Positions 10,022 to 21,132 of a stretch of DNA of 64,000 bases are shown here, piece by piece. Positions within the stretch are counted from its first letter, which is position 1; the number at the start of each line of letters is the position of its first letter. The DNA is from an uncultured Pantoea sp. (GTDB lineage Bacteria; Pseudomonadota; Gammaproteobacteria; Enterobacterales; Enterobacteriaceae): the NCBI GenBank assembly GCA_913775175.1, contig CAJYKU010000010.1, positions 100,637-164,636 of the forward strand, read 5' to 3'. Made by a program: the position numbers and the translations under genes. The notes under the pieces are model-generated. The model ran no database searches and had not been told where the DNA came from. It saw only the letters and a list, made by a program, of their open reading frames with translations.

Positions 10022-11239
10022 ATGCGCATCATTCACACCGCCGACTGGCATCTTGGTCAGTTTTTTTACAGCAAAAGTCGCGCCGCCGAACATCAGGCAT
10101 TTCTCGACTGGCTACTGCACCAGATCACAGCCCATCAGGTTGATGCGCTGATTGTGGCAGGCGATCTCTTTGATACCGGTTCGCCCCCCAGCTACGCGCG
10201 CGAAATGTTTAACCGCTTTGTGGTGGCGCTGCAGCCCAGCGGTTGTCAGCTTATTGTGCTGGCGGGAAATCATGACTCTGTTGCCACGCTGAACGAGTCG
10301 CGTGAGCTGCTGGCATGCCTGAATACCCAGGTGATCGCCAGCGCCACTGCTGACGGCAAACAGCAGGTGCTACAGCTACGGCAGCGTGACGGTACCCCAG
10401 GCGCGCTGCTCTGTGCGATACCTTATCTGCGCCCGCGCGATATTCTGCGCAGCCGCGCCGGTCAGTCTGGCCGTGATAAGCAGCTCTCACTATTGCAGGC
10501 AATAGAGCAGCACTACCAGCGCTGCTATGAAGCTGCGCTGGCAGAGAGAGCGTCACTGGCAATGCCGCTGCCGATTATCGCAACCGGGCATCTGACCACC
10601 GTTGGCGTAACCAAAAGTGACGCAGTGCGTGATATCTACATCGGCACGCTGGATGCATTTCCGGCGCAGGCTTTTCCACCTGCTGACTACATTGCGCTTG
10701 GTCATATTCATCGCGCGCAGCGCATTGCCAATAGCGATCACATCCGCTACAGCGGCTCCCCTATCCCGCTTAGTTTTGATGAGGCGGGACGCGATAAGAG
10801 TGTCTATCTGCTGGAGTTCGGTACCGCGCTTGAGCGTGTCACTCCGCTGCCTGTACCACTGTTTCAGCCGATGCAGATGCTGAAAGGCTCAATGGCTGAG
10901 ATTGAGCAGCAGTTAATGCAGTTTGCCAGTCGTGCAGAGCCGCTGCCGGTATGGCTCGATATTGAGATCACCACTCAGGAGTATCTCACCGACCTGCAGC
11001 GCCGCATTGAACTGCTGACGGACTCGCTGCCGGTAGAGGTGTTGCTGGTGCGCCGGAGTCGTGCACTGCGCCAGCAGCGTCTGGAGCGGCTCAGCAATGA
11101 AACGCTCAGCGAGCTTAATGCCGCAGAGGTGTTTGCCCGCCGTCTTGCACTGGAGACAGAGCTGGAAGAGCGCCAGTGCGCTGAACTGACCCAACTATTT
11201 CGCAGCGCGCTGGCGGCGCTGGAGGATCCCGCAGAATGA
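10022..11239 (+). CDS. sbcD: Exonuclease SbcCD subunit D (Mre11-type nuclease)
   Basis: Metal-dependent nuclease subunit of SbcCD, 405 residues. The calcineurin-like phosphoesterase motifs are present in order: [12 protein letters not shown] at the N terminus, GDLFDTG near residue 48, LAGNHDS near residue 81, TGHLT and LGHIHRAQ further on. SbcCD cleaves hairpins and trims DNA ends. The gene is divergent from phoB, preceded by GCAGGA, and overlaps sbcC by 4 nt (ATGA), as expected for coupled translation of a complex. Confidence 0.96.
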   Translation: MRIIHTADWHLGQFFYSKSRAAEHQAFLDWLLHQITAHQVDALIVAGDLFDTGSPPSYAREMFNRFVVALQPSGCQLIVLAGNHDSVATLNESRELLACLNTQVIASATADGKQQVLQLRQRDGTPGALLCAIPYLRPRDILRSRAGQSGRDKQLSLLQAIEQHYQRCYEAALAERASLAMPLPIIATGHLTTVGVTKSDAVRDIYIGTLDAFPAQAFPPADYIALGHIHRAQRIANSDHIRYSGSPIPLSFDEAGRDKSVYLLEFGTALERVTPLPVPLFQPMQMLKGSMAEIEQQLMQFASRAEPLPVWLDIEITTQEYLTDLQRRIELLTDSLPVEVLLVRRSRALRQQRLERLSNETLSELNAAEVFARRLALETELEERQCAELTQLFRSALAALEDPAE

Positions 11240-14200
11240 AAATATTGACCCTGCGCTTTAAAAATCTCAATGCGCTACGCGGAGAGTGGCTGATCGATTT
11301 CCGGCAGGAGCCGTTTGCCAGCAATGGGCTGTTTGCTATTACCGGCGCAACTGGCGCAGGTAAAACCACCCTGCTGGATGCAATCTGTCTGGCACTCTAT
11401 CATCAGACTCCGCGCCTGGGCGGATTATCGCAGAGTGAAAATCAGCTGATGACGCGCGATACCGCCGAGTGTCTGGCAGAGGTAGAGTTTGAGATCAAAG
11501 GTGAAGCGTGGCGCGCTTTCTGGAGCCAGAACCGCGCACGGGGCCAGCCAGACGGAAAGCTGCAAACGCCCCGGGTCGAGCTGGCGCGGGTGGCAGACAA
11601 CCAGATTATCGCCGATAAAGTTGGCGATAAACTAAAAGCGATAGAAGCGCTCTCCGGCCTTGATTTCGCCCGCTTCACTCGCTCAATGATGTTGTCACAG
11701 GGTCAGTTTGCAGCATTTCTTAATGCCAGACCTGCCGAGCGCGCCGAACTGCTGGAGGAACTCACCGGCACCGACGTTTATGGCCGGATTTCAGTGTATA
11801 TCTTTGAACGCTGGCGTACGGCACGTGGCGAACTGGATACCCTGCGCGCTCGCGCAGGTGGTATTACGCTGCTGGATGATGCCCGGCGTGCAGCGCTAAC
11901 GCAGCAGCTCTCAGCGCTGGGCAGCGAGGAAGCGACGCTGAGCGCCCGTTTAGGCGAGGCTCAGGCGCAGCAGCAGTGGCTACAGCATCGGCAGCAGCTA
12001 CAGCAGGAGGAGAAGCAGGCTGCCAGTGCGCGTCAGGCAGCTGAACAGGCGTGGGCAGCGGCAGAACATGACCGTCAGCGACTGGCGCGAGCGGAGCCGG
12101 CAGATAAGTTGCGCGCCAGACTGCTGCAGCGCGAACAGTTACAGCACGATACAGCGACGCTCGGGCAGCAGATCCAGCAGCTACAGAGCGATCTGCAGCA
12201 GGCAGAGCACGCTATGCAGCTGGCAGATAGCCACTACCAGCTGGCGTTACAGACACGCGATGATGCAGCAAACGCCCGCCAGCAGCTGGAGACGCTGCTG
12301 GTGGAGCAGGTGATTCCGCTCGACCAGCAGATTGCCCGTGACGCGCAGCAGCTTAGCGATCAGCAGCAGCAGCTTTCGCAACAGCAGCATAGTGTGGTGC
12401 AGAGTGAACAGGCGCTGTATCAGCAGCAGCAAACCACCAATCGCTTACAGCTGCAGTTAACGGAGCAGCAGGCCTATCGCCAGCGCGAAGCCACAGTGAC
12501 CAGATGGGGGCCGTTGCTGACCCGCTGGCAGGCAGATCTTGATGCGCTGCATGAACGTGAACAGGCCCTTATCCAGCTTCGCAAGCAGCAGCAGCAGAAA
12601 CAGCAAATTCTCTCTCAACAGCAGCAGTTGCTGGCAGCTAAGAAACTGACAGCAACGCCACTGGAGCAGGCAGAAGCAGAGGCCTGCCAGCAACGCCAGC
12701 AAGCGGAGCAAGCACTTACTTCTTTGGAGAATGCAGCGCGCAGTGCCGATCTGCGTGAGGCACTGGCACGCTGTCAGCAGCAGCGCGAACCGCGTCAGCA
12801 GCTGGCGCTGCTGGCAGCGCGGTGGCAGTCGCTTCAGCCACAGCGCGCAGAGCGTGCCCTGCAGCTCACGCAGTTACAGCAGCGCTATCAGCAGGATGAA
12901 CCGGCGTTGCAGAGACTACGCGACAGCTGGAAGCGGGAGCATCAGGCACTGCTCGATCTGCGTCGCCTGTGTGAACTTGAGCGTACTATTGCCCGGCTGA
13001 GTGACGAACGTGCCCGCCTTCAGCCCGGAGAGCCCTGCCCGCTTTGCGGCTCCTGCCAGCATCCTGCCATCACCACCTATCAGCAGTCTGAACCTGATGC
13101 AAACCAGCAGCGGCTCACGCTGCTTGAGGCGCAGGTGGCACAGCTCAGAGAAGCGGGCAGCGCAAAAGCAGAGCAGCAGAAACTGTCGCAGCAGCAGCAG
13201 CAGACGTTACAGCAGGAGATTGCCCGACTCGATAGCCAGCTCTCAGCCCTGGAGAGCGAGTGGCAATCACACTGCAGCACGCTGGGCATAAGTTTTACGC
13301 TGGCGCAGCATGAACAGGTTGCGGCGTGGCAACAGCAACAGGATGCGCATGAGCAGCGGCAACAGCAGCTGTTGCAGACGCGTGAACAGGCTGCAGCAGA
13401 GCTACAGCAGGCGAAAGATGCGCATCTGCAGCGCCAGCACACACATCAGCAGCATCTGCAACAGCAGCAGCTGGCGCAGCAGCAACTGCTCAATCTGCAG
13501 CAACAGCTTGATGAACTGAATCAGCGCCTTGCCGGCGAGCAGCAGACGCTTCAGCAGCACGACAAAGCGTTGCAGCAGCAGCTGGCGGCTCATCAGCTAT
13601 CGCTGCCCCTCTCCGCAGAACGCGCCAGCTGGAGTGCCGCACTGCAGCAGCGCTGGCAGCAGTGGCAGGAGAGTGAGCAGCTGCTTACAACACTGCAGCC
13701 GCAGCTGGCGACTGCGGAGAATCAGCAGCTTAATCTGCAACAGTCGCTGCTGCGTGAACAACAGCAGCTGCAGCAGCTGCAGCAGACCGTTAACGATCGG
13801 CAGCAGCAACTGCAGCGTCTGCAACAGCAGCGCAGTACGCTGTTTGGTGAGCGCCGCGTCACTGATGCGCGCCAGCAGCAGCAGACGCTACAGCTTCAGC
13901 ATGAACAGGCGCTGGCGCAGCAGCTGTTGCAGTGGCAGCAGGCGCAGAGCCGGCTGCACAGCATCAGGGGAGAGTGTTCTCAGACCAGCAGCCAGCAGGC
14001 AGCACTGACGCAACGTTTGCAGCAGGCAGAACAACACTTTTCTCAGGCTCTGCAACAGAGTGACTTTGCTGATGAATCAGCAGTGCGGGCGGCGCTGCTG
14101 CCAGAAACGGAGATGGTGCAGCTGCGGGCGCAGCTCCGGCAGCTGGAACAGCAACAGCTGCAGCAGGTTGCGTTATATCAGCAGCTGGAGCAGCGCCTCC

Positions 14201-14913
14201 GGCAGCATCAGCAGCAGCGTCCGGCCACACTGAGTGATGAGGTAGCCGCCGGTTTAGATCAGCAACTGGAGACGCTGCGCCTGGCGTTACGCGACAACGC
14301 ACATCAGCAGGGCGAAGCGCAGCAGCAGTTGCAAAGTGATGCCGCACTCCGCCAGCAGCAGCAAACATTGCTGGCACAGATTGCCGCTGAAGAGGCGGAA
14401 TTTAAACAGCTCAGTCAGCTCAACGATCTGATTGGATCGGCTAAGGGTGATAAATTCCGCCGTTTTGCACAGGGTCTGACGCTGGATCATCTGGTCTGGC
14501 TGGCAAATCAGCAGCTTGATCGCCTGCATGGACGCTATCTGCTGCAGCGTCGTCTCAGCGATGAGCTGGAGCTGGAGGTGGTGGATACCTGGCAGGCGGA
14601 TGCCACGCGCGATACCCGCACCCTCTCTGGCGGTGAAAGTTTTCTGGTAAGTCTGGCGCTGGCGCTGGCACTTTCTGATCTGGTGAGCCATAAGACACGG
14701 ATTGAGTCACTGTTTCTGGATGAGGGATTTGGCACCCTGGATGCAGAGACACTCGATACTGCACTTGATGCGCTGGATGCGCTCAACGCCAGCGGAAAAA
14801 CTATTGGCGTCATCAGTCATGTTGAGGCGATGAAAGAACGTATTCCGGTTCAGATCCGGGTGCGTAAAATGAATGGCCTTGGCTACAGCAAACTGCAACT
14901 GCCCGGCGCGTAG
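11236..14913 (+). CDS. sbcC: Exonuclease SbcCD subunit C (Rad50-type ATPase), Gln-rich long form
   Basis: A 1225-residue SMC/Rad50-type ATPase that partners SbcD. Walker A ([11 protein letters not shown]) is near residue 38, the zinc-hook CPLC near residue 601, the ABC signature LSGGESF near residue 1132 and Walker B LFLDEGFG near residue 1157. E. coli SbcC is 1048 residues, so this one is much longer. The extra length lies in coiled-coil arms extremely rich in glutamine and built from CAG-rich DNA. Both ATPase halves and the hook are intact, so function is expected. The Q-rich arms are unusual and are treated under findings. Confidence 0.95.
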   Translation: MKILTLRFKNLNALRGEWLIDFRQEPFASNGLFAITGATGAGKTTLLDAICLALYHQTPRLGGLSQSENQLMTRDTAECLAEVEFEIKGEAWRAFWSQNRARGQPDGKLQTPRVELARVADNQIIADKVGDKLKAIEALSGLDFARFTRSMMLSQGQFAAFLNARPAERAELLEELTGTDVYGRISVYIFERWRTARGELDTLRARAGGITLLDDARRAALTQQLSALGSEEATLSARLGEAQAQQQWLQHRQQLQQEEKQAASARQAAEQAWAAAEHDRQRLARAEPADKLRARLLQREQLQHDTATLGQQIQQLQSDLQQAEHAMQLADSHYQLALQTRDDAANARQQLETLLVEQVIPLDQQIARDAQQLSDQQQQLSQQQHSVVQSEQALYQQQQTTNRLQLQLTEQQAYRQREATVTRWGPLLTRWQADLDALHEREQALIQLRKQQQQKQQILSQQQQLLAAKKLTATPLEQAEAEACQQRQQAEQALTSLENAARSADLREALARCQQQREPRQQLALLAARWQSLQPQRAERALQLTQLQQRYQQDEPALQRLRDSWKREHQALLDLRRLCELERTIARLSDERARLQPGEPCPLCGSCQHPAITTYQQSEPDANQQRLTLLEAQVAQLREAGSAKAEQQKLSQQQQQTLQQEIARLDSQLSALESEWQSHCSTLGISFTLAQHEQVAAWQQQQDAHEQRQQQLLQTREQAAAELQQAKDAHLQRQHTHQQHLQQQQLAQQQLLNLQQQLDELNQRLAGEQQTLQQHDKALQQQLAAHQLSLPLSAERASWSAALQQRWQQWQESEQLLTTLQPQLATAENQQLNLQQSLLREQQQLQQLQQTVNDRQQQLQRLQQQRSTLFGERRVTDARQQQQTLQLQHEQALAQQLLQWQQAQSRLHSIRGECSQTSSQQAALTQRLQQAEQHFSQALQQSDFADESAVRAALLPETEMVQLRAQLRQLEQQQLQQVALYQQLEQRLRQHQQQRPATLSDEVAAGLDQQLETLRLALRDNAHQQGEAQQQLQSDAALRQQQQTLLAQIAAEEAEFKQLSQLNDLIGSAKGDKFRRFAQGLTLDHLVWLANQQLDRLHGRYLLQRRLSDELELEVVDTWQADATRDTRTLSGGESFLVSLALALALSDLVSHKTRIESLFLDEGFGTLDAETLDTALDALDALNASGKTIGVISHVEAMKERIPVQIRVRKMNGLGYSKLQLPGA

Positions 14914-15015
14914 AATGCGACTGATTCTGGTTTTCCTGTGAGTCAGAGAAATGCCATAGCTTTCTGCCGGACAGTGAGTAGACTCAGGCTGCATACTTCG
15001 TTTGCAGGTTGCCCT

Positions 15016-15405
15016 ATGAGAATCACATCGATCACCACAGCCGCGTTTCTGCTGCTGACGGCGCTGACGCTGGCTGGCTGTGCCACTCCGTCAGCCGTAC
15101 CGCCTGCGGCGCTGACAAACCTGTGTCAGCCAGAGCAGGCACCGCATAGCGCCTCGTGCGACTGGACGCGCCATATCCAGCATCAGCTCAACCAGCAGTT
15201 TCGTGACGCGGCTCACTACGCCGGGCAGCAGTGCTGGTTACGGCTGGAGTGGCAGCGCAGCGGACGCTTCGCAGTCACGCAGACGCAGGGCGATGAAGCA
15301 CTCTGTCTGCGCGCCTGGCAGCTGATTGCGCACTCAACCGATCTGCCGCCCCCGCCCGATCAATCGCAACCGGCATGGTTTGGTTTCGCCCCGCATAAAG
15401 TCTGA
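15016..15405 (+). CDS. Lipoprotein with TolA C-terminal-like domain
   Basis: A 129-residue protein. A short signal peptide (MRITSITTAAFLLLTALTLAGC) gives a lipobox LAGC with Cys near residue 21, so a lipoprotein is expected. The rest resembles domain III of TolA: the AGQQCWLRLEWQRSGRF block, two cysteines spaced as in TolA and a PPPPDQ stretch matching the IPKPPS region of TolA. The start was set at ATG 15016 because it begins the signal peptide; the frame is open 26 codons further upstream. TolA-III binds TolB, colicins and phage minor coat proteins; here the binding partner is unknown. Confidence 0.7.
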   Translation: MRITSITTAAFLLLTALTLAGCATPSAVPPAALTNLCQPEQAPHSASCDWTRHIQHQLNQQFRDAAHYAGQQCWLRLEWQRSGRFAVTQTQGDEALCLRAWQLIAHSTDLPPPPDQSQPAWFGFAPHKV

Positions 15406-15460
15406 TATCACACCGGCACACAGCCAGCAGCAGCATGCCGGAAGCAATACCTTTCGCAGA

Positions 15461-16372
15461 TCACTCCGCCAGCGGCCAGAGCCATGCTGCGCCGCGCACC
15501 CCGCTGGAGTCACCATGTACCGCTTTGCGTATCGGCGTTTCGCACTCACGCCCAAATACCCAGGGCTTCATGAGTGCGGGCAGCGTCTGATAGAGCTGAT
15601 CAATGTTGCTCATGCCGCCGCCAAGCACGATAACGTCGGGATCAAGCAGATTGACCACCTGAGCCAGCGCTTTTGCCAGCCGCTGCTGATAACGGCTCAT
15701 TGCCAGTTCCGCCACCGGATCGTGCTGCTCAATCAGTCGCATAATCTCTGCGCCTTTTAACGCCTGACCACTAAGCCGCTGATAATCTCTGGCGAAGCCT
15801 GTGCCGGAAACAAAGGTTTCAATACACCCGCTCAGGCCACAGTAGCACGGAACCTCCTGCTGAAAACGCTGCTCATCCGCATCCATCCACGGCAGCGGAT
15901 TATGTCCCCACTCACCAGCATTTCCGTTCATGCCAATACGTGACTCACCGTTAATCGCTATGCCGGCACCGGAACCCGTGCCAATGATCACCGCAAAAAC
16001 CAGCGGCTGACCCGCTCCGGCACCGTCGGTTGCCTCAGAAACCGCCAGACAGTTTGCATCGTTAGCGATACGCACCTCGCGCTGCAGCGCATGCGCCAGA
16101 TCCTTATCCAGCGGCTGACCATTCAGCCAGGTTGAGTTGGCGTTTTTAACCCGCTGTGAATAAGGTGAAATGGACCCCGGGATCCCGATACCTACACTAC
16201 CCCGCTCTCCGGTTTCCTTTTCTGCCAGCGTGACTAAATCTGCTATGGCCTGAACGGTTGCCGCGTAGTCATCACGTGGTGTATTGACCCGATGACGAAA
16301 TAGCTGACTACCCTCATCTGAAAGGGCAATAACCTCTATCTTGGTGCCGCCTAAATCGATACCGATACGCAC
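15461..16372 (-). CDS. mak: Fructokinase Mak (ROK family)
   Basis: ATP-dependent sugar kinase of the ROK family, 303 residues, that phosphorylates fructose (and mannose) in the cytoplasm. The N-terminal phosphate loop [11 protein letters not shown], the catalytic region [12 protein letters not shown] and the zinc-site motif GHNPLP...[15 protein letters not shown] are all intact. It begins with GTG, preceded by GAGGAAT. It is divergent from rdgC, as in E. coli. The E. coli neighbour araJ is absent here; a TolA-like lipoprotein gene occupies that side. Confidence 0.93.
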   Translation of the reverse strand: MRIGIDLGGTKIEVIALSDEGSQLFRHRVNTPRDDYAATVQAIADLVTLAEKETGERGSVGIGIPGSISPYSQRVKNANSTWLNGQPLDKDLAHALQREVRIANDANCLAVSEATDGAGAGQPLVFAVIIGTGSGAGIAINGESRIGMNGNAGEWGHNPLPWMDADEQRFQQEVPCYCGLSGCIETFVSGTGFARDYQRLSGQALKGAEIMRLIEQHDPVAELAMSRYQQRLAKALAQVVNLLDPDVIVLGGGMSNIDQLYQTLPALMKPWVFGRECETPIRKAVHGDSSGVRGAAWLWPLAE

Positions 16373-16518
16373 GGGGTATTCCTCATTGTGTTATGGGATG
16401 AAAATACAGTAGAGGCGTCATCAGGGAAAGGCAATGAAACCCGGCGCATGTTTCGCTATCATGCGCGCTCCCTGTTTGAGACTTGTGCGCCCGATCGCAC
16501 CCACGGTAAGGAACCCTG

Positions 16519-17430
16519 ATGTTGTGGTTTAAAAATATGATGGTTTATCGTCTGAATCGTGAGATTCCCCTATCCGCAGACGATCTGGAAAAACAGCTTG
16601 ATGCCTTTACATTTACGCCGTGCGGTAGCCAGGATATGGCGAAAACCGGCTGGGTATCGCCTATGGGAAATCGTGGAGAGGCGCTGACCCATGAGGTAAA
16701 TGGTCAGATCGTGATCTGCGCGCGTACCGAACAGAAAATTCTGCCCTCACCAGTGGTTAAGCAGGCGCTGGACGCCAAAATTGAGAAGCTGGAGGCTGAG
16801 CAGAGCCGCAAGCTGAAAAAAACAGAGAAAGATTCACTTAAAGATGAGGTGCTGCACAGCCTGCTACCGCGCGCGTTCAGCCGCCTCAGCCAGACATTTA
16901 TGTGGATTGACACGGTTAATAACCTGATTGTCGTGGACTGCGCCAGTGCCAAAAAAGCAGAAGATACGCTGGCCTTGCTGCGTAAAAGTCTCGGCTCGCT
17001 GCCGGTAGTACCGCTGACGATGGAGAATCCAATTGAGCTGACGCTGACCACATGGGTACGCGGCGGCGATCTGCCAGCAGGCTTTGCCCTGATGGATGAG
17101 GCGGAACTGAAAGCGCTGCTGGAAGAGGGTGGTGTGATCCGCTGTAAGAAACAGGATCTGATCTCTGATGAGATAGCCAATCATATTGAAGCAGGCAAAG
17201 TGGTCACTAAGCTGGCACTGGAGTGGCAGGAGCGCATTCAGTTTGTGATTGCTGATGACGGTTCAGTAAAACGTCTGAAGTTCAGCGATACACTGCGTGA
17301 ACAGAATGACGATATTGACCGCGATGATTTCGCTCAGCGCTTTGACGCTGATTTTATTCTGATGACCAGTGAGCTGGCAGCACTGATCGCCAGTCTGACT
17401 GAAGCATTGGGCGGCGAAGCGAAACGTTAG
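16519..17430 (+). CDS. rdgC: Recombination-associated protein RdgC
   Basis: DNA-binding ring protein of 303 residues, the usual family length, that modulates RecA activity. The N terminus [15 protein letters not shown], the GWVSPMG motif and the C-terminal [12 protein letters not shown] stretch match E. coli RdgC. It is monocistronic, divergent from mak and convergent with ppnP. Confidence 0.95.
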   Translation: MLWFKNMMVYRLNREIPLSADDLEKQLDAFTFTPCGSQDMAKTGWVSPMGNRGEALTHEVNGQIVICARTEQKILPSPVVKQALDAKIEKLEAEQSRKLKKTEKDSLKDEVLHSLLPRAFSRLSQTFMWIDTVNNLIVVDCASAKKAEDTLALLRKSLGSLPVVPLTMENPIELTLTTWVRGGDLPAGFALMDEAELKALLEEGGVIRCKKQDLISDEIANHIEAGKVVTKLALEWQERIQFVIADDGSVKRLKFSDTLREQNDDIDRDDFAQRFDADFILMTSELAALIASLTEALGGEAKR

Positions 17431-17479
17431 GGGTATCAGGAAGCTGCAGCCTGATGGGGTGCAGCTCCTGTATTGTCAG

Positions 17480-17764
17480 TTACAGGTAACGACAGAGGTA
17501 TGAAGTGGGTTCTGCCACCTGCAGATGAAATTCACTATGGCCAGGGACATTGAAAATCGTACCTGCTTCATACCATTTCCATTCAACTTCACCGGGCAGC
17601 AATACTTTTAATGCGCCACTTACTACCGTCATCTCTTCTGGCTGACCGGTGCCAAAGGTATATTCCCCTTCAGCCATAACACCGACGCTGGCACGGCCAA
17701 TGGTCACGCTGTCGAACCCGATCGATTTCACTTTTCCATCGAAATAATCACTGACATTAAGCAT
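17480..17764 (-). CDS. ppnP: Pyrimidine/purine nucleoside phosphorylase PpnP
   Basis: A small cupin-fold enzyme of 94 residues (formerly YaiE) that phosphorolyses nucleosides. The [18 protein letters not shown] and [12 protein letters not shown] segments are typical. The start [12 protein letters not shown] is chosen over an ATG six codons upstream because it has AGGAAA at the right distance and matches the family. It is convergent with rdgC and sits upstream of nothing else on its strand. Confidence 0.92.
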   Translation of the reverse strand: MLNVSDYFDGKVKSIGFDSVTIGRASVGVMAEGEYTFGTGQPEEMTVVSGALKVLLPGEVEWKWYEAGTIFNVPGHSEFHLQVAEPTSYLCRYL

Positions 17765-17895
17765 GCTTTTTCCTCGCAGCATAGTAAGGTTATCAGCAGA
17801 TTACAGTGGAAGCGGTCGGGGTGTCACGCAAATTAATAGTATCCACCAGCGCACAGCGGTTGCTCAATGACAACCGGCATCCCTGCCCGTCACGG

Positions 17896-18087
17896 TTACT
17901 CTTTTTCCAGATCCTCATAGCGATCTTTTGCATCCTGAGCTTCCTGCTCAGATTTATGCTCGCTGATTAGCGTATTCTCTCGCGGGTGGTCGGCACGAAG
18001 CTCATACCAGGTAACAGTTTTGCCTTCAGGCCCTTTTTCAACAGCAACAATACGGGCTTCACGCGGATAGGGCGGTCTGGATGCCAT
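17896..18087 (-). CDS. yaiA: YaiA family protein
   Basis: A 63-residue charged cytoplasmic protein, [19 protein letters not shown] at its start, matching YaiA of E. coli, whose function is not known. SD AGAGGGAAAA precedes ATG. It lies 113 nt downstream of aroL on the same strand, as in E. coli, where aroL-yaiA(-aroM) is one transcript. aroM, the next E. coli gene, is absent. Confidence 0.88.
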   Translation of the reverse strand: MASRPPYPREARIVAVEKGPEGKTVTWYELRADHPRENTLISEHKSEQEAQDAKDRYEDLEKE

Positions 18088-18200
18088 TGTTTTCCCTCTC
18101 TGGTTGATATTCCACAGGGCAGGAGTTGCCCCGCTGCCTGTAGCTAAGTATAGACAAAAGAGGATCAATGCCAGTAAAGCGGGAATTTTCCGAACAGTGA

Positions 18201-18725
18201 TTAACTGGCGCGCGCCTGCGCCAGCAGATGAACAATGTGCAGAGCGACCTGTTCAGGCGCCTGCGTTGCATCTACCTGATAGTGAGCACACTGCTGATAG
18301 AGCGGCGCGCGTTCACGCAGGATTTCGCTCATCTCTTCGGCAATAGGCTGGCCGGTAAGCGTAGGGCGTTGTGCGGCTTTTGGCTGCTGCTGTAGCCGGT
18401 TCGCCAGCGCATCGGCTGGCGCACTGAGCCAGATAACATGACCGTGGTCGCGCATATAGCGGCGATTTACTTCAGCGAGCACCATGCCGCCACCGGTCGC
18501 AATCACCGTTGCGGGTGCCGTCACAGCATGCAGTGCCTGAGTTTCCTGTGCCCGAAAACTCTCCCAGCCCTCGCTGGCAACAATCTCCGCAACGCTGCGC
18601 TGCACACTTTGCTGCAGATGGTAATCGGTATCGCTGAAGCTGTAATCCAGCGTCCGGGCCAGAACCTGACCAACAGTGGTTTTGCCGCATCCGCGGGCGC
18701 CGATCAGATAGATGGGTAATGACAT
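18201..18725 (-). CDS. aroL: Shikimate kinase AroL
   Basis: Cytoplasmic kinase that phosphorylates shikimate in the aromatic amino acid pathway; 174 residues, the normal length. The P-loop [11 protein letters not shown] is near residue 8, DTDYHLQ and GGGMVLAE further on. Synteny (aroL-yaiA next to yaiI and proC) identifies it as the AroL rather than AroK isozyme. E. coli aroL is controlled by TyrR and TrpR; I did not find a convincing TyrR box in the upstream 280 nt. Confidence 0.94.
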   Translation of the reverse strand: MSLPIYLIGARGCGKTTVGQVLARTLDYSFSDTDYHLQQSVQRSVAEIVASEGWESFRAQETQALHAVTAPATVIATGGGMVLAEVNRRYMRDHGHVIWLSAPADALANRLQQQPKAAQRPTLTGQPIAEEMSEILRERAPLYQQCAHYQVDATQAPEQVALHIVHLLAQARAS

Positions 18726-19008
18726 TGTGGCTCATTCTCCGCCGTGCTCTGCCGCGCGGGCAAGGTCATCAGGTCAATAATGCGTCGCATAATACCTGGA
18801 TTTTATTTTATCAGCCAGTTTCAAAGCACGAAATACGCGCAACTGAGGCAACGTTTTGGTTATTTTATTGAAATAACAAACAAAAATAACGCGTATTTTG
18901 TGCATGTATAGCGCTGTAAATGCGGGCAACATTTGCTTACCACGTGAGTGATTTACTTTCCGCCCCCTGGCTCCCATATAGTAGTTCTATAGCCAATGGA
19001 GGTTTATT

Positions 19009-19695
19009 ATGCAGAGTCAGGAACAGCAGTTAATCGAGAGCCTGTTTAACCGGATAAAACAGGCTGAAAGCCAGAGCGGAGCTCGTGATGCGGGTGCTGA
19101 ACAGCTTATCCGCCAGCATTTACACCAGCAGCCCGATGCGCCCTACTATATGGCGCAGGCGATCCTGATTCAGGAAGCGGCGCTGAAAAAGCTCAACGCG
19201 CAGGTTTCTGCGCTTGAAGGTCAGCTGGCGCAGGCGCAGCAACAGCAGCAGGCTCCCCAGCAGAGTAACGGCTTTCTTTCCAGCCTGTTTGGCGGCGGCT
19301 CACGCCAGCAGCAGCCACAGCAGCAGCAATCTCAGCAGCAGAGCGGCTGGAATTCCGCGCCGCCACAGTACGCGCAGCCACAGCAGCCAGCCGCACGCGG
19401 CACCGGATTTCTCGGCGGTGCGCTACAGACAGCGGCCGGTGTAGCTGGCGGTGTGGTCATGGCCAATATGCTGACCAGCATGTTTCATCACTCACAGCCG
19501 GAAGAGATTGTTAATATTATTAACGAGCCACCACTGCCGCAGGTAGATGACAATCTCAATACCTTTAACGGCAACGACAGCGATAACGCATTTCTCAATG
19601 AGAATAGCAGCTGGGATAATAACAGCTTCGCTGACAACGCCGGACTGAATGATTTCGACAGCGGTGGGTTTGACGACGATGACAGCTTTGTTTAA
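19009..19695 (+). CDS. DUF2076 family protein
   Basis: A 228-residue protein of unknown function that fits the DUF2076 pattern. It has an N-terminal helical domain (QEQQLIESLFNRIKQAE, about residues 1-80), a Gln-rich linker (80-140), a Gly/Ala-rich segment FLGGALQTAAGVAGGVV that may be membrane-associated, and an acidic Asn/Asp/Ser tail. Start ATG follows a strong SD, GGAGG. Its stop codon directly abuts that of yaiI on the other strand with no gap. Inserted relative to E. coli between aroL and yaiI. Confidence 0.75.
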   Translation: MQSQEQQLIESLFNRIKQAESQSGARDAGAEQLIRQHLHQQPDAPYYMAQAILIQEAALKKLNAQVSALEGQLAQAQQQQQAPQQSNGFLSSLFGGGSRQQQPQQQQSQQQSGWNSAPPQYAQPQQPAARGTGFLGGALQTAAGVAGGVVMANMLTSMFHHSQPEEIVNIINEPPLPQVDDNLNTFNGNDSDNAFLNENSSWDNNSFADNAGLNDFDSGGFDDDDSFV

Positions 19696-20139
19696 TCAGC
19701 GCTGACGCAGCCACTTATCCAGCTCATTAGCAAACTGCTGGCGGTCACGCGGGCTTAGCGCCGCCGGGCCGCCACTCTGTATCCCGCTGGCGCGCAGGGT
19801 TTCCATAAAATCGCGCATTGTCAGGCGCTGACGAATAGTATCTGATGAATAGCGTTCGCCACGCGGATTCAGCGCGGCCGCGCCCTTCTCCAGCACCTCT
19901 GCTGCCAGCGGAATATCTCCGGTAATAACCAGCTCGCCTGGCGCTACCCGCCTGACGATCTCGTTGTCTGCCACATCAAAACCAGCTGACACCTGCAGCG
20001 TTTTCAGCCACGGTGAGGGCGGCACACGTAACGGCTGATTCGCCACAAAGGTCACGGTGATTTTGGCGCGTTCAGCGGCCCGGTACAGCACCTCTTTGAT
20101 GACTACCGGACAGGCGTCAGCATCAACCCAGATCGACAT
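19696..20139 (-). CDS. yaiI: YaiI/YqxD family protein (UPF0178)
   Basis: A 147-residue protein of UPF0178. [17 protein letters not shown] is the family N terminus, with Asp and Cys residues resembling a PIN-like nuclease active site; [13 protein letters not shown] and LNPRGERY are also conserved. Function is not established. Its position between aroL and proC is as in E. coli. Confidence 0.92.
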   Translation of the reverse strand: MSIWVDADACPVVIKEVLYRAAERAKITVTFVANQPLRVPPSPWLKTLQVSAGFDVADNEIVRRVAPGELVITGDIPLAAEVLEKGAAALNPRGERYSSDTIRQRLTMRDFMETLRASGIQSGGPAALSPRDRQQFANELDKWLRQR

Positions 20140-20281
20140 AGTTGTTTCCTGATAAGCGATAACAGCCGTGATCTTGCCGTGCTGCTCAGGAAAGGCAAAC
20201 GATATTTCACCATAGCTTGTTATTCATCGTCGCTGACGTAAGCTAGCTCTCAGAGAAACCCACTATATAAAGGATAGAGCG

Positions 20282-21094
20282 ATGCTGGAGAAAAAAATCG
20301 GATTTATTGGCTGCGGTAATATGGCTCAGGCGATTATCGGCGGGCTGGTCAATAGCGGGCTGATTGCCCCGGCGAATATTCTGGTATGGGATCGCAAAGA
20401 GAGCACTAATCAGACTATGGCGCAACAGCATGGCATCACTGCCGCTGAGAGCGCTGAGGTGCTGGCGCGTGAGGCTGATATCCTGTTTGGTGCCGTAAAA
20501 CCAGACGCTATTCTTAAAGTGCTGAAAGAGCTGGCTGGCGTGCTGAAAAAAGATGCGCTGGTGGTCTCTATTGCAGCTGGCGTCACGCTTGACGCTCTGG
20601 CAGGCGTACTGGGATACGATCGCAAAATTGTACGCGTAATGCCGAACACGCCTGCGCTGGTCGGTGAGGGAATGACCTCAGTCACCCCTAATGTGCTGGT
20701 AGAGCAGCAGGAAGTTGATGAAGTCGTCGCGATGTTTGCAAGCTTTGGCAAAGCTGCCGTGGTCAGCGAAAAACTGATCCATGCTGTTGTCGGCGTCAGC
20801 GGCTCAGCGCCTGCATATGTCTTTGTCTTTATCGAAGCGATGGCAGACGCTGCGGTGCTGGGGGGGATGCCGCGTGCCCAGGCCTATGAGTTTGCCGCGC
20901 AGGCGGTAAAAGGTGCAGCCACTATGGTGCTTGAGACCGGCAAACATCCGGCCGAACTCAAAGATCAGGTCTGCTCGCCGGGCGGCACAACCATAGAAGC
21001 GGTAAAAGCGCTGGAGGAGCACGGTTTTCGTGCCGCAGTGATGAAAGCGATGCAACAGTGCATGGCGAAATCGCAGACACTGAGCAAAGCCTGA
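20282..21094 (+). CDS. proC: Pyrroline-5-carboxylate reductase ProC
   Basis: Last enzyme of proline synthesis: it reduces pyrroline-5-carboxylate with NAD(P)H. 270 residues. The Rossmann motif IGFIGCGNMAQAIIGGL is at the N terminus, RVMPNTPALVGEG near residue 121 and the catalytic region SGSAPAYVFVFIEAM and DQVCSPGGTTIEAV follow. The other two proline genes, proA and proB, lie 37 kb away in this window. Confidence 0.97.
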   Translation: MLEKKIGFIGCGNMAQAIIGGLVNSGLIAPANILVWDRKESTNQTMAQQHGITAAESAEVLAREADILFGAVKPDAILKVLKELAGVLKKDALVVSIAAGVTLDALAGVLGYDRKIVRVMPNTPALVGEGMTSVTPNVLVEQQEVDEVVAMFASFGKAAVVSEKLIHAVVGVSGSAPAYVFVFIEAMADAAVLGGMPRAQAYEFAAQAVKGAATMVLETGKHPAELKDQVCSPGGTTIEAVKALEEHGFRAAVMKAMQQCMAKSQTLSKA

Positions 21095-21132
21095 CAGAGA
21101 ATACGCGCTCCCCCGCCGGGAGCGCGCTGCTG

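Noticed and set aside
12026..14400. Many long frames on both strands inside sbcC, some Gln-, Cys- or Leu-rich
   Set aside because: They arise from the CAG-type triplets of the gene read in other frames. The sbcC frame has all family motifs.
18726..19008. TyrR or TrpR box upstream of aroL
   Set aside because: TGTAAA occurs once near 18915 but the second half TTTACA is not at the required distance; no trp operator palindrome is present.
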